Positions 1-9,554 of a DNA stretch of 64,000 bases are shown piece by piece; the first letter of the stretch is position 1, and every line of letters begins with the position of its first letter. The stretch is from SZUA-22 sp963751695 (GTDB lineage Bacteria > Bacteroidota > Ignavibacteria > Ignavibacteriales > Melioribacteraceae). The position numbers were made by a program, and so were the translations under genes. Location of the stretch: contig CAVVVP010000001.1 of the NCBI GenBank assembly GCA_963751695.1, positions 200,386 to 264,385 of the forward strand. The letters are read 5' to 3'. The notes beneath the pieces are model-generated. The model saw nothing but the letters and a program-made list of their open reading frames with translations. It made no database searches and had not been told where the DNA came from.

Positions 1-41
1 CTGGATTGTATGTGGGTAATCCAATAAAAAAAATTAAATAG
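1..41 (+). CDS. 3' end of probable hexapeptide-repeat sugar acyltransferase (partial)
   Basis: Only the last 13 codons are present: the frame from base 3 reads GLYVGNPIKKIK and stops at 39-41. A tail of the form V-G-N-P-x-K-x-I-K is typical of left-handed beta-helix sugar acyltransferases of the NeuD/PglD kind, but 12 residues cannot prove it. It ends one base before the nucleotidyltransferase start, so the two are probably in one operon. In nonulosonic-acid loci an acyltransferase and a CBS-nucleotidyltransferase are often neighbours, which fits. Confidence 0.45.
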   Translation, partial: GLYVGNPIKKIK

Positions 42-42
42 T

Positions 43-1122
43 ATGTTAAATAAATTACTAAGCAAAATAGATGGCAGAGTTATCGATAAGAGTGCTTCAA
101 TGCGTGATGCGTTGAAACTCATGGATAAGCTTGACAAAAAACTACTATTAGTTTTAGAAAACAATAATTACAAAAGTATTCTGAGTATTGGGGATATTCA
201 ACGCGCAATAATTAAGAACGTTGATCTTTGTGAAAGAATTGAGAATATATTGCGGGAAAATCTAAGAGTTTGTTCCACTAATGATTCAAGTGATATGATT
301 AAAAATACCATGCTTGAATATAGAACCGAATTCATGCCAATTCTGAACAGTGATGGTAAATTAGAAGATTTAATATTGTGGGAAGATTTGTTTGAGGATA
401 AAATTCAGTACTCTTCAAAACAAATAGATACTCCTGTTGTAATTATGGCCGGAGGCGAAGGTCGTAGGATGAAACCTTTTACGAATATTATTCCCAAACC
501 ACTTTTCCCAATTGGCGAGAAACCAATAGTTGAAGTAATTATGGAAAAATTCTCAAAAATTGGAGCTAGAAATTTTTATTTGACCGTAAACTACAAATTT
601 GAAATGCTCCAGTACTACATGCAAAATTATTTAGTCTCTGATTATTCTTATGAATTTATAAAAGAAGAAACACCTTTAGGAACTGCTGGCGCGCTTTCGT
701 TAATAAAAGACAAAATAAATGACACTTTTTTTGTTTCCAACTGTGATATTATAATTGAACAAGATCTCATAGAGGTTTATGATTTTCATAAAAATAACAG
801 TAATGAATTAACAATAATTGGATCTATTAAAAACTATGATATTCCATACGGAATATTAGAAACAGGTAATAACGGTAAATTATTAAGTATGACAGAGAAA
901 CCAGAATTTTCACATATGATCAATACTGGTGTATATATACTTGAACCTCATTTACTAAAAGAAATCCCATCTAATTCGTTTTTCCATATAACTGAATTGA
1001 TTGAAAAAATAATTAGACGTAATGGAAGAGTAGGTGTCTTTCCAATTAATTCAAAATCATGGATTGATATCGGAGAATGGAGCAATTATTGGAATGCTTC
1101 CAAATTATTCTCTCATCAATAA
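43..1122 (+). CDS. CBS-domain nucleotidyltransferase (PtmE-like sugar-1-phosphate guanylyltransferase)
   Basis: Residues 1-120 form a CBS-domain pair. Residues 131-355 form a sugar-phosphate nucleotidyltransferase with the signature AGGEGRRM at 136-143, the following PKPLFPIG segment (Lys152), and a C-terminal WIDIGEW. The CBS plus NTP-transferase layout matches PtmE-type enzymes, which make GDP-glucosamine in legionaminic-acid synthesis. General mannose-1-phosphate guanylyltransferase activity is the alternative. It opens a three-gene plus-strand run with the glycosyltransferase and flippase. The enzyme class is clear; the exact sugar is inferred. Confidence 0.8.
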   Translation: MLNKLLSKIDGRVIDKSASMRDALKLMDKLDKKLLLVLENNNYKSILSIGDIQRAIIKNVDLCERIENILRENLRVCSTNDSSDMIKNTMLEYRTEFMPILNSDGKLEDLILWEDLFEDKIQYSSKQIDTPVVIMAGGEGRRMKPFTNIIPKPLFPIGEKPIVEVIMEKFSKIGARNFYLTVNYKFEMLQYYMQNYLVSDYSYEFIKEETPLGTAGALSLIKDKINDTFFVSNCDIIIEQDLIEVYDFHKNNSNELTIIGSIKNYDIPYGILETGNNGKLLSMTEKPEFSHMINTGVYILEPHLLKEIPSNSFFHITELIEKIIRRNGRVGVFPINSKSWIDIGEWSNYWNASKLFSHQ

Positions 1123-1134
1123 GAAATAATCCCA

Positions 1135-2289
1135 ATGAGAATATTATTCCTAGGCAATCCAAATCATCAGTTTATTAAAAACCTGGCTTTTGAACTTAAA
1201 AGGAAAAATACAGAATTAATAATTGATATCATTTCTATTCCTTATTCAACGAAAATAAAAGATGACTCATTTATTTATGATAATATCTTCTACCTAGGTA
1301 CGAGATTGAAAGTTTTTCAAAGAATTCCGTACCTAAAAAACTTTTATTTTACACTCAATCTAAAAAATGTTCTGCGTTCAATTAAAAGTTATGAGATTGT
1401 TTCAATTCAATTTCCTTATTATTTTTATTTTTTTGTCTTAAAAGAGATCAAAGAAAAAGCACAGAATCTATATCTAAGTTTTTGGGGAAGCGACTATAAT
1501 AAGTTAAACTTCTGGCAGAAGAACCTCTTAAAAAAATTTTCGAGCAATGCTGATGGGTATACTGTAGCGAATGAAGAATTCAAACAAACATTGATTGAAA
1601 ATTTAGAGATACCAGAGCACAAGTTTCATTTAGCAAGATTTGGTTTAACTCCTCTGAAACCCCTTTCACAATTAATTAAAGATATATCTCGGGGGGAAGC
1701 GCAAAATGCATTTGGAATCAATAATAAATTTGTTATCACCGTTGGATACAATGCAGATAAGATTCACCAACATAGAAAAATTATTGATTTTCTCGTAAAG
1801 ATAGAAGACGAATTACCCACAAATTATCTTCTTCTTTTTCCAATGACCTATGGCTCTCAGAATAGGAGGAAGTATATTCTATCGACAAAAAAGCGGTTAG
1901 ATAAATTAGATCTTAAGTATAAAATTTTGGATAAGTATCTCTCAGACAATGAAGTTGCAAAATTAAGGATAGCTTCGAATGTGATGATAAATTTACCACA
2001 ATCAGATCAGTTTTCAGGCTCAATGCAGGAACACCTTTATGCAAAGAATATTGTTATAACCGGGAGCTGGTTGCCCTATTCCACATTTATCAAACAAGGA
2101 ATCACTTTCATTGAAATAGAATCTGTGTTTGAAATTGGCGAAAAACTTGTTGAAGTCATTAGAGATTACGAAAAATTATTAACAAAATGTTCAGGGAATC
2201 CAAAAATTATCTGGGAAATGAGTAGTTGGGACAAAACGATTTCTGGGTGGGAAAATATTTTTTTAGATAAAAAAATTTATCTTAATTGA
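1135..2289 (+). CDS. Glycosyltransferase of the surface-glycan cluster
   Basis: The protein has 384 residues and no membrane segment. It starts with MRILFLGNPNHQF, as GT-B glycosyltransferases often do, and the FWGSDYNKL stretch near residue 117 resembles GT4 or fucosaminyltransferase-like (GT56) enzymes. The C-terminal half contains a second Rossmann-like domain with an acidic segment around SGSMQEHLYAKN where the nucleotide sugar would bind. It follows the nucleotidyltransferase by 12 bases and overlaps the flippase start by 4. It probably adds a sugar to the lipid-linked repeat unit. Donor and acceptor cannot be read from sequence. Confidence 0.7.
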   Translation: MRILFLGNPNHQFIKNLAFELKRKNTELIIDIISIPYSTKIKDDSFIYDNIFYLGTRLKVFQRIPYLKNFYFTLNLKNVLRSIKSYEIVSIQFPYYFYFFVLKEIKEKAQNLYLSFWGSDYNKLNFWQKNLLKKFSSNADGYTVANEEFKQTLIENLEIPEHKFHLARFGLTPLKPLSQLIKDISRGEAQNAFGINNKFVITVGYNADKIHQHRKIIDFLVKIEDELPTNYLLLFPMTYGSQNRRKYILSTKKRLDKLDLKYKILDKYLSDNEVAKLRIASNVMINLPQSDQFSGSMQEHLYAKNIVITGSWLPYSTFIKQGITFIEIESVFEIGEKLVEVIRDYEKLLTKCSGNPKIIWEMSSWDKTISGWENIFLDKKIYLN

Positions 2290-3551
2290 AAATAACATAT
2301 AACATAAACTCCCTACTGAAGAATATTAAAAGCAAAGGATTTTTCCATCTTTTATCAGCTAATTTTTTTGTGACGTTTTTTGCATTTGGATCACAAATGG
2401 TAGTTGCAGGGATATTAACACCACCACAAATTGGCCACATTAAAATTCTGCAATCATACCTTGCAATAGCTGTAATATTTAGTAGTATGGGTATTAATTT
2501 ATCAGTTTTGAAATTATGTTCTGAGAAAACTATTCTTGAGAAAAAAAAGAAACATTTTTCTTCTGCAATTGTATTTGTAATAATTTCATCAATAGTAACA
2601 TTCATAATTTTTTATATAATAAGTAAATCGTTTGATGTTGCTAATAATTTCACTGTAAATCATTATTTTGCGTTTTTTCTCCTCGCATTGTTTCCATTTA
2701 CTCTAAATCAAATTCATTTTTCCTATATTCAAGCTTTGAAAAAAATTAAACTTCTTTCAAAAATCCAATTTTTTACTAAATCTATCGCTTTGGTTTTAAC
2801 CGTCATTCTAACTTATTATTATCAAGTTTTTGGATTTCTGATCTCAATTATATTTGGGTATAGCTTAACGAGCGCTGTCCTATTTTTTTACAATAGAAAA
2901 GACGTTCTAACACATATTAAATCATTCAGGAGTGAGTTTTTTAAACATTGGGTGGTTGCAAGGTTTTCATTTCTAGCCAACTTAGTCAGCGCGATATCAA
3001 AATATTTGGACATATTGCTGTTAAGCTACTTCATACTTGACAGCTACGAAGTTGGTTACTATAGTTTTGCGGTTAACTTCATTTTATTTCTTCAGATAAT
3101 TACAGATACAATAATTAAGTTAACAATGCCTTATTTCAGTGAAAAATCAAATCATTTTTCAAGCTGGATTAATACTTACCAAAAATATTCTAGAATATTC
3201 ATATTATCAGTTAGTGTTATCTTAATTTGTACAAATATTTTCGTCGAACCAGTAATTAATTTGATATTTAGTTATAAATATTCACAATCAATATTTTTCA
3301 TTAGGATTTTGACTTTAAAATGGTTTTTCTATTCACTAATCCAATATAAATCCAGTGCACTTTTTGGGCTAGGAAAAATCAATTATAATTTTTACGGTTC
3401 TGTAATCTTTCTAGGAATAAATATAATTTCACAATTTTTATCACTAAAATTGTTTGGTATAGAAGGATTAGTCTTTGGAGTTCTGATTGCAGTAATATTA
3501 TATTACGGTATCTATCTTCTGCTGTTTAAACATGCAATACGGAAATTTTAA
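2286..3551 (+). CDS. Wzx-like oligosaccharide flippase
   Basis: This is a 421-residue protein with about 12 hydrophobic segments spread along its length and an N-terminal SANFFVTFFAFGSQMVVAGILTP region typical of the polysaccharide-transport (MATE/MVF-like) superfamily. It should flip lipid-linked repeat units across the inner membrane. The start is TTG at 2286, overlapping the glycosyltransferase stop by four bases, which suggests translational coupling. It converges on the O-antigen ligase gene with only 12 bases between the stops. Confidence 0.8.
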   Translation: MKITYNINSLLKNIKSKGFFHLLSANFFVTFFAFGSQMVVAGILTPPQIGHIKILQSYLAIAVIFSSMGINLSVLKLCSEKTILEKKKKHFSSAIVFVIISSIVTFIIFYIISKSFDVANNFTVNHYFAFFLLALFPFTLNQIHFSYIQALKKIKLLSKIQFFTKSIALVLTVILTYYYQVFGFLISIIFGYSLTSAVLFFYNRKDVLTHIKSFRSEFFKHWVVARFSFLANLVSAISKYLDILLLSYFILDSYEVGYYSFAVNFILFLQIITDTIIKLTMPYFSEKSNHFSSWINTYQKYSRIFILSVSVILICTNIFVEPVINLIFSYKYSQSIFFIRILTLKWFFYSLIQYKSSALFGLGKINYNFYGSVIFLGINIISQFLSLKLFGIEGLVFGVLIAVILYYGIYLLLFKHAIRKF

Positions 3552-3563
3552 TTGTCTAGTTAA

Positions 3564-5003
3564 TTAGACAGGGTGCGCCATTCGCCGATCAATTGCGTAA
3601 ATAATCCCGAATAAGATCCAGAGCAAATTAAAATGTGGGAACATATTACCATAAAATAAAAAATTTACATTCAATGCAATAAAGAGAGCAATTACCCCTA
3701 TAGTGACACTTTTCATAATACTACTTTGATGAGTCTTTATTTGTTGTTTCAATGAAGATGCTACTCTCCAAAACCAGAAAAATACAATTCCTACTCCTAA
3801 TAATCCTAGCTCAGCCAATAAGGTGGTCCATAATGTATGCGATTCTTTTACATATAATAATATTTGAGGAGCATCAGGGTGAATATAAATGTCATAATAG
3901 ATGGGAAATCCTCTAAAACCAATTCCTAAGAATGGATTATCAATAAACATCCAAATTCCACTAATTGCCATTGAAATTCTAACTCTTATTGAGGGATCGT
4001 CTACTATATTAAAAATTGATAAGGATCTAGATGTAAGGAATTCTCCGTAAGGGGTTAAATAAATAAATCCAATAACAATCAGAATTCCACCAAAGATTGA
4101 CACAAAAATTGATTTTTTATTGGTCAGAAAAAGCATCGTAATGACTAGACCAATGGCAGCTGATAAAAGTCCACTCCTAGAAAAAGTTGCGAATATTCCA
4201 ATTAATGATAGAATGATAGATATTAGTAATAATGTATTCTCCCTCATTTTTAATTTTCCAAATAATAATAGTGCAAAGCTTAATATAGCTCCTACCAACA
4301 GAAAAGTAGCTGCAACATTTGGATCTTCGAAAGTCGCAGACGCGCGCCAAACTTTTTCACCACTCTCCGTTGCAACTGTAGAGGTCCCAAAATAGAGCAC
4401 ATTTTGAAACAGTAGTTGATAAATTGCCAATATAGAAATTGGAATATTCAAAATTGAAAAAGAAAGAATAATTTTTTTGAATTGGTTTTCTTCTTTCAAA
4501 AAATTTACAATTACTATAAAGGCAAAGAAAAGTGCTATAGAAGTTGCTAAAGATGTAATAGCTACTTCAAAATTTGGAGAGTAGATCAAAGAAAAGGTAG
4601 TGATTCCAAAAAATAGAAATATATATTTATTAATTGGAGTCCAAAGAATAAATTCGTGCAATGGATTTTGTAAATAGTAGGCTATTGAGGTGAATATTAA
4701 AAAACCAAAAGCAATGTGGAAAACGGTTATTCCAGCTCCAATGCGCCCCCATGAATCCAATCCTGAAGCAATTATCATGATTATTATCCATGTATATGGT
4801 CCCTTAAGAAGCAGAAAATAAATCATTAAAAGAGTAAAAATTGATAAAACAAATCCAAGTCCAAAAAGTTTATCAAAATAAAACAAAGAAGCTACTACAA
4901 TTTCTATAGCAAATGTAAAAAGTAAAACAGATTTCATGTTAACAAACTGAAACCAATCGCTAATAAAAATTCTACTGTTAAAATTAGTTTTGAGATAATT
5001 CAT
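3564..5003 (-). CDS. O-antigen ligase / Wzy-type polymerase family membrane protein
   Basis: The protein has 479 residues and 11-12 membrane segments. The Wzy_C-type region contains FSRSGLLSAAIG, a long periplasmic loop with GIGFRGFP, and SHTLWTTLLAELGLLG, where the conserved His of the ligase/polymerase family sits. Enzymes of this family either polymerise O-units or transfer finished glycan to a carrier, and sequence alone does not separate the two. It lies just downstream of the chain-length regulator and exporter genes on the same strand. Confidence 0.8.
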   Translation of the reverse strand: MNYLKTNFNSRIFISDWFQFVNMKSVLLFTFAIEIVVASLFYFDKLFGLGFVLSIFTLLMIYFLLLKGPYTWIIIMIIASGLDSWGRIGAGITVFHIAFGFLIFTSIAYYLQNPLHEFILWTPINKYIFLFFGITTFSLIYSPNFEVAITSLATSIALFFAFIVIVNFLKEENQFKKIILSFSILNIPISILAIYQLLFQNVLYFGTSTVATESGEKVWRASATFEDPNVAATFLLVGAILSFALLLFGKLKMRENTLLLISIILSLIGIFATFSRSGLLSAAIGLVITMLFLTNKKSIFVSIFGGILIVIGFIYLTPYGEFLTSRSLSIFNIVDDPSIRVRISMAISGIWMFIDNPFLGIGFRGFPIYYDIYIHPDAPQILLYVKESHTLWTTLLAELGLLGVGIVFFWFWRVASSLKQQIKTHQSSIMKSVTIGVIALFIALNVNFLFYGNMFPHFNLLWILFGIIYAIDRRMAHPV

Positions 5004-5030
5004 ATAAAAATAATATTGGGCAAAGATTAG

Positions 5031-5303
5031 TTATGATTTCTTTTTCTTTAGTGTCCAAGCATCTTTAATATTCTCAATTTGACTAAATTTTTCTGGATCA
5101 TCTTTTTCAAGTTTAACAACATACTCGATTAATAATATCAGTAGCAATTGTAATACGAATGCAATCATCAATGATCCTAAAATTACAAAAGCTTTTTTTG
5201 GCTTTGATTTCCAATCTGGGGGGACAGCATTATCAATTATTTGTAATGTTGGATCATCCTTTTGTACTTGGAGCTTTGCTTGTTCATATTCTGGAAGAAG
5301 ATA
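5031..5303 (-). CDS. Wzz-like chain-length determinant, 3' part after a frameshift
   Basis: This frame encodes 90 residues that continue the preceding fragment: LLPEYEQAKLQ, then the PPDWKSKPKKA motif found before the second membrane helix of Wzz/GNVR proteins, then the helix AFVILGSLMIAFVLQLLLILLI and a short cytoplasmic tail. The join is at an AAA run (plus-strand TTT at 5304-5306); removing one base restores a protein of about 397 residues, a normal family length. The upstream ATG of this frame at 5351 is probably not a real start. Confidence 0.75.
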   Translation of the reverse strand, partial: YLLPEYEQAKLQVQKDDPTLQIIDNAVPPDWKSKPKKAFVILGSLMIAFVLQLLLILLIEYVVKLEKDDPEKFSQIENIKDAWTLKKKKS

Positions 5304-6225
5304 TTTCCTGCAATTTTGCTTGCAGTAAAAAATTAGCGTATAGTTTCGCATATTCGCGAGATAGTTCGGGTAATTCTTCTAACGAAATAAACAGTGAAGA
5401 AAAGGGATTATCTGAAGTATCAAATTTATTTTCAGTTAGATCATGAAACTGCTCCTTTAAAATATCCAATTCTATTTTCTTTGTATTGTACTGAGGTGAG
5501 TTTTTTCCGAACGAACTTTCTATAGCTTTAAGCTCTGCTTGCTTAATAAATAACTCTGATTCTATTTTAGCTGTCATCTCAATTAGAGCTTTAGTTTGTG
5601 TTTCGAACTCAATAATACCATGCTTCTTATTAAACTTTTCTATCTCAATCGCAAGACTATCAATATCATGTAAGTTTTGGAAATATCTTTTCTCAATATA
5701 TTTTTTCGTTCTTTCAGCTTTTTCGATCATTAATTCTGTAGATCTTGAAGATAGTTCTGCAACCATATAGTTTACAATTTCTGCGACTCTAACAGAATCA
5801 GTGTATTCAAATGCGATTGATATCATATTCTCTTCAGTAAATTGCACATCAAAATCACCATAGAAGCTTAAGTAAGTTTCAAACATTGTCTTTTTTTCAT
5901 AAAAAGATTCTAGATCAAATTTCTTAATTACATTTGTGGCAAATGATTTACTCTTTAGAATGGCCATATACGTCATTTCACCACCACCACCTAAACCCAT
6001 ACCAAGACCTCCAATTGGAAGACTGTTCATGAGAGCCGACAATCCACCTCCAACCTGACTATCACTTGGAGGCATAACTACCGCACTTGCTTTGTACCAT
6101 TTAGGTAATTGGAAACTAATTATCAATGATACTATTCCAACAACCAGTATGTTTATAAAAATGGATTTTCTCCATTTCGTTAATAACCAAATAAAATCTA
6201 CAAATGATTTCTTTTCCTTACTCAT
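5284..6225 (-). CDS. Wzz-like polysaccharide chain-length determinant, 5' part
   Basis: The N-terminal membrane helix spans residues 21-41 after a basic KWRKS segment, followed by the Wzz-domain PKWYKASAVVMPP and a glycine-rich loop. A long helical periplasmic section lies at 160-290. The frame is lost after AKLQE and the last residues SSSRI are spurious; the true continuation lies in the -1 neighbouring frame from 5303. Such proteins set the length of exported or O-antigen polysaccharide from the inner membrane. It sits between the SLBB exporter and the ligase gene. Probably a functional gene with a one-base sequence error, possibly a recent null mutation. Confidence 0.85.
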   Translation of the reverse strand: MSKEKKSFVDFIWLLTKWRKSIFINILVVGIVSLIISFQLPKWYKASAVVMPPSDSQVGGGLSALMNSLPIGGLGMGLGGGGEMTYMAILKSKSFATNVIKKFDLESFYEKKTMFETYLSFYGDFDVQFTEENMISIAFEYTDSVRVAEIVNYMVAELSSRSTELMIEKAERTKKYIEKRYFQNLHDIDSLAIEIEKFNKKHGIIEFETQTKALIEMTAKIESELFIKQAELKAIESSFGKNSPQYNTKKIELDILKEQFHDLTENKFDTSDNPFSSLFISLEELPELSREYAKLYANFLLQAKLQEISSSRI

Positions 6226-6241
6226 TCAATTTCTCTTATTT

Positions 6242-7657
6242 CTACTTAAATAATAATACAACTGTTGCAACTGCTCCAATCACTGCGGCAATCCTCGCAG
6301 TACGTGCAAGATAATAATCAAAATTACGTGGTATATCTTTCGGTACCCATATATAATCACCAGATTCGATAATATATTCATGCTCATCATCCGTCATATC
6401 AATCCAAGCTCTAGTTTTTCCCTTTATAAGATAGACTTCATCTTTTGCTCTATTACCGATACCACCACTTTTTGATATGTAATAATCATAATCAACACTA
6501 TCTACGTAATCTATATATCCCGGATTCATTACCTGACCATAAACATATACAAGATCCGAAATTTCTGGCACGTAGATTAGGTCACCATCTTTCACAATAA
6601 ATTTGCTATCAGATGAACTATCATTCAGAACTTGTCTGAAATCTATTGTAACACCTGCTCTGGCATTTCTCAAAACATTGTCTTGGATCAGACTTAGAGA
6701 ATCTTCAACTTCAATATCAGCCATACGATTCATCATTAAAAGATCAATATTTGCATTGAAAGCCATTAAATCAAATGGTCGTCTTCTATCTTGCCAAGGG
6801 GCATTCGCTGACCTAGAAGTCTGTGACAAAACATTCCCTCTAATAATCTCACCATTAAGCAAGTCTGCATTTGATTTGAAACCACCCGCTTTCTCAATTA
6901 CCTCTTTGATTGTCGTCTGATCTTTGGTAATAAAGATATATCCGGGTTTATTGACTTCGCCTCCAATGAGTACTTTAAAGTCACGTTTCTGAGTTTCATC
7001 AGCAACTACCCTTACCCTGTCACCTCTCTGCAATTCGATATTATCTTCTTTAGAAATTGCAATGATTTCTTCAGACATACCATCATAACTTAATCTTGTA
7101 ATTTCAATTCCCTTAATGTTATCATAGGCCGGATTAATTCCCCTTGAAAACAACAATGCATCTGAAACTTTATCCCCATCAACAAATTGAAAAGTGATTG
7201 GTTTGTTAACAGCTCCCTCCACCTCAATAAAATTTCTCTGCCAATCGAGTCGAGGAAAAACCAACACGTCCCCATTCAGCAAGTAAGGATTCTCTTGAAA
7301 ATCTGCGGTCAATCTGAATTTTTTTAGATCCACTTTTTGTTCTGAACCATCAATATGTTTTAGAATAACTCCTCTTTCCGCATATTCATCTATCTCACTT
7401 TTTAGCTGAGCTAAAGATCGAGCATCTTTTGTGGTTGTCAACAAAGCAATACGATATTGGTTGTATATTCTTGTTACAAACTCGTCAACTCTCTCTGTTG
7501 CCAAGGCGGGAAAAGTACCGTTCGTAATAAAATCTCCACCTATTGTTACTGAAATCTTATTTAGAGCAAATACAGCCGATTCATCCATACTTGACAAATC
7601 CTGAGAATAAATGAAACTGACTGTACAGAATAATAAAAATAATATTTTGGACTTCAT
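6242..7657 (-). CDS. SLBB-domain polysaccharide export protein (Wza-like)
   Basis: A signal peptide (residues 1-18, ending at SQ) is followed by a polysaccharide-export domain (PLLNGDVLVFPRLD-like segment near 135) and at least three SLBB-type repeats recognisable by GAVNKPITFQF, GGEVNKPGYIFI and YGQVMNPGYIDY. A hydrophobic C-terminal helix (AAVIGAVATVVLLF) would be the outer-membrane anchor. It should form the periplasmic and outer-membrane exit channel for the polysaccharide. It lies 16 bases upstream of the chain-length determinant and 15 bases after rfbB on the same strand. Confidence 0.85.
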   Translation of the reverse strand: MKSKILFLLFCTVSFIYSQDLSSMDESAVFALNKISVTIGGDFITNGTFPALATERVDEFVTRIYNQYRIALLTTTKDARSLAQLKSEIDEYAERGVILKHIDGSEQKVDLKKFRLTADFQENPYLLNGDVLVFPRLDWQRNFIEVEGAVNKPITFQFVDGDKVSDALLFSRGINPAYDNIKGIEITRLSYDGMSEEIIAISKEDNIELQRGDRVRVVADETQKRDFKVLIGGEVNKPGYIFITKDQTTIKEVIEKAGGFKSNADLLNGEIIRGNVLSQTSRSANAPWQDRRRPFDLMAFNANIDLLMMNRMADIEVEDSLSLIQDNVLRNARAGVTIDFRQVLNDSSSDSKFIVKDGDLIYVPEISDLVYVYGQVMNPGYIDYVDSVDYDYYISKSGGIGNRAKDEVYLIKGKTRAWIDMTDDEHEYIIESGDYIWVPKDIPRNFDYYLARTARIAAVIGAVATVVLLFK

Positions 7658-7672
7658 TTTTACCTTTTGCTA

Positions 7673-8683
7673 TTAGTTTTCATACTGCAATTTATAATAA
7701 TCTTTATATTCTCCGCTGAGAATTCTTTCCCACCATGATTTGTTCTGCAAATACCATTCAATAGTTTTTTCGATTGCGTCTTCAAAATTGAATTCTGGTT
7801 TCCAACCTAACTCATTTTCTATTTTGGATGAATCAATTGCATAACGTCTATCGTGTCCTAATCGATCTTTAACAAATTCAATTAGCTCCTCAGATTTTCC
7901 TAAATAGTTCAAAATAAGTTTAATGATATCGATATTTGTCATTTCTTGATTGGCCCCGATATTATAGACTTCACCAACTTTACCTTTTTCCCAGACCAAC
8001 TCGACAGCCTTATTATGATCGATTACATATATCCAATCACGCACGTTAAGTCCATCTCCATAGACAGGGAGTTTTTTGTCATTTAAGGCATTTAAAATCA
8101 TTAGTGGAATTAATTTTTCAGGAAATTGGAATGGTCCGTAATTATTCGAACATCTTGTAACCACCACAGGCAAACCGTATGTTTTTTGGAATGATAAAGC
8201 CATTAGATCTGCAGATGCTTTACTGGATGAATAAGGGCTATTAGGATCAAGGGGTGTGGATTCAGAGAACTTTCCGGTTGCACCGAGACTGCCGTAAACT
8301 TCATCTGTAGAAACCTGGACAAATTTATCAATTCCAAATCTCTTTGATGCTTCTAGCAAAATGTTGGTTCCAATTACATTTGTTCTAAAAAATATTTCCG
8401 ATCCAAGAATAGATCGATCTACATGAGATTCTGCTGCAAAATGGATTACATCGCTAATATCATTTTCTTCAAAAACTTTACTCATCTTCTCACGATCTGT
8501 GATATCAGCTTTAACAAATTTATAACTTGGATTATTCTCAGATTGAGTGAGATTTTCAAGATTACCTGCGTATGTAAGACTATCAACATTAATGATCTTT
8601 AGATCTTTCCGAGAAGAAAGAATGTGATTGATAAAATTACTTCCTATAAATCCGGCACCGCCGGTAACTAAAATATTTTTCAT
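7673..8683 (-). CDS. rfbB: dTDP-glucose 4,6-dehydratase
   Basis: This extended SDR has 336 residues. TGGAGFIG at 7-14 binds NAD, Thr126-Asp127-Glu128 form the dehydratase TDE triad, and Tyr151/Lys155 form the YxxxK pair. RDWIYVIDH and the C-terminal LGHDRRYAID are typical of RfbB/RmlB. The enzyme makes dTDP-4-keto-6-deoxyglucose for rhamnose and related sugars. No rmlA, rmlC or rmlD lies nearby, so those must be elsewhere. It follows the barrel gene by 3 bases. Confidence 0.93.
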   Translation of the reverse strand: MKNILVTGGAGFIGSNFINHILSSRKDLKIINVDSLTYAGNLENLTQSENNPSYKFVKADITDREKMSKVFEENDISDVIHFAAESHVDRSILGSEIFFRTNVIGTNILLEASKRFGIDKFVQVSTDEVYGSLGATGKFSESTPLDPNSPYSSSKASADLMALSFQKTYGLPVVVTRCSNNYGPFQFPEKLIPLMILNALNDKKLPVYGDGLNVRDWIYVIDHNKAVELVWEKGKVGEVYNIGANQEMTNIDIIKLILNYLGKSEELIEFVKDRLGHDRRYAIDSSKIENELGWKPEFNFEDAIEKTIEWYLQNKSWWERILSGEYKDYYKLQYEN

Positions 8684-8686
8684 AAT

Positions 8687-9442
8687 TTAATAAGCAAAAA
8701 ACCCTAAGTATAAACCTGTTTGAATAAAGAATGAATTTCCATTTAAAGTAGTTGGAACACCATTAAGTGGTTGATTATTCTCAACTGTCCACTTTTCACT
8801 AAAAGTAAATTGGTATCCAGTACCCAACCTAATAGCAAGAAATCTGGTTAATGGTACATCTACATTTAAAGTTGGAGTGAATGTTAAATAATTATTTTTC
8901 ATCCTGCTGCTGAAATATTGAGTTCCCTCATCAGAGTTGAATTCATCCCAAGTCTCTTGCCAAGAAAATGTTCCATTATTTTGGAAGATGTCAACTGTGA
9001 TTTTTCCAGCACCAAACATTCCGCCAACTGAGACTGCTATCCGCTTGATAAATGGCAGAGTGTATTCAAGTGTGAATGCTCCGCCACTTATACCATACTT
9101 AACTTCTCGACTTAAACCATTTGTATATCCTGTGAAAGAGCTTGAACCACCGAAACCCATTCCCCCAATTCTTAGATCATCAACTATCATTAGATATACA
9201 TAACCACTGCCGCCCCAGACTAATAAACCGCCTTCGAATTTTTCTTGGATACCAAAACTTTGAAGTTGATTATTCACTTCAGAATAGTCTGGGAAATACC
9301 ATGAGGCATTAACTCCACCAGCCATCCCGAATTTACTCATCCACCCAACCTGTTTGCTTTTTTGTGCAAACTGTGTTGTCGAAATCAAAATTAGTAAAAG
9401 TATTAAGTATTTAGCGCGAATCAATAATACAAACTCTGTCAA
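8687..9442 (-). CDS. Outer-membrane beta-barrel protein, function unknown
   Basis: The protein has about 250 residues with a signal peptide ending at TTQFAQ. The rest alternates aromatic and glycine-rich strands (GGAFTLEYTLPF, YLTFTPTLNVDVPLTRFLAIRLGTGYQFTF) and ends in an aromatic LGFFAY, the usual barrel-insertion signature. The first codon is TTG at 9442; a second TTG at 9424 would give a cleaner signal peptide and cannot be excluded. It is probably translated together with rfbB. No specific family is recognised. Confidence 0.65.
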   Translation of the reverse strand: MTEFVLLIRAKYLILLLILISTTQFAQKSKQVGWMSKFGMAGGVNASWYFPDYSEVNNQLQSFGIQEKFEGGLLVWGGSGYVYLMIVDDLRIGGMGFGGSSSFTGYTNGLSREVKYGISGGAFTLEYTLPFIKRIAVSVGGMFGAGKITVDIFQNNGTFSWQETWDEFNSDEGTQYFSSRMKNNYLTFTPTLNVDVPLTRFLAIRLGTGYQFTFSEKWTVENNQPLNGVPTTLNGNSFFIQTGLYLGFFAY

Positions 9443-9554
9443 TTAATACGACTTCAAATTTATTAAATTATTGACAAATAAGCCTGGATCTTAAATATTT
9501 TATTAGGTCAAAAGTGAATCACTAGGAGTGAAGGACAAAATTGTTTTTTTAAGA

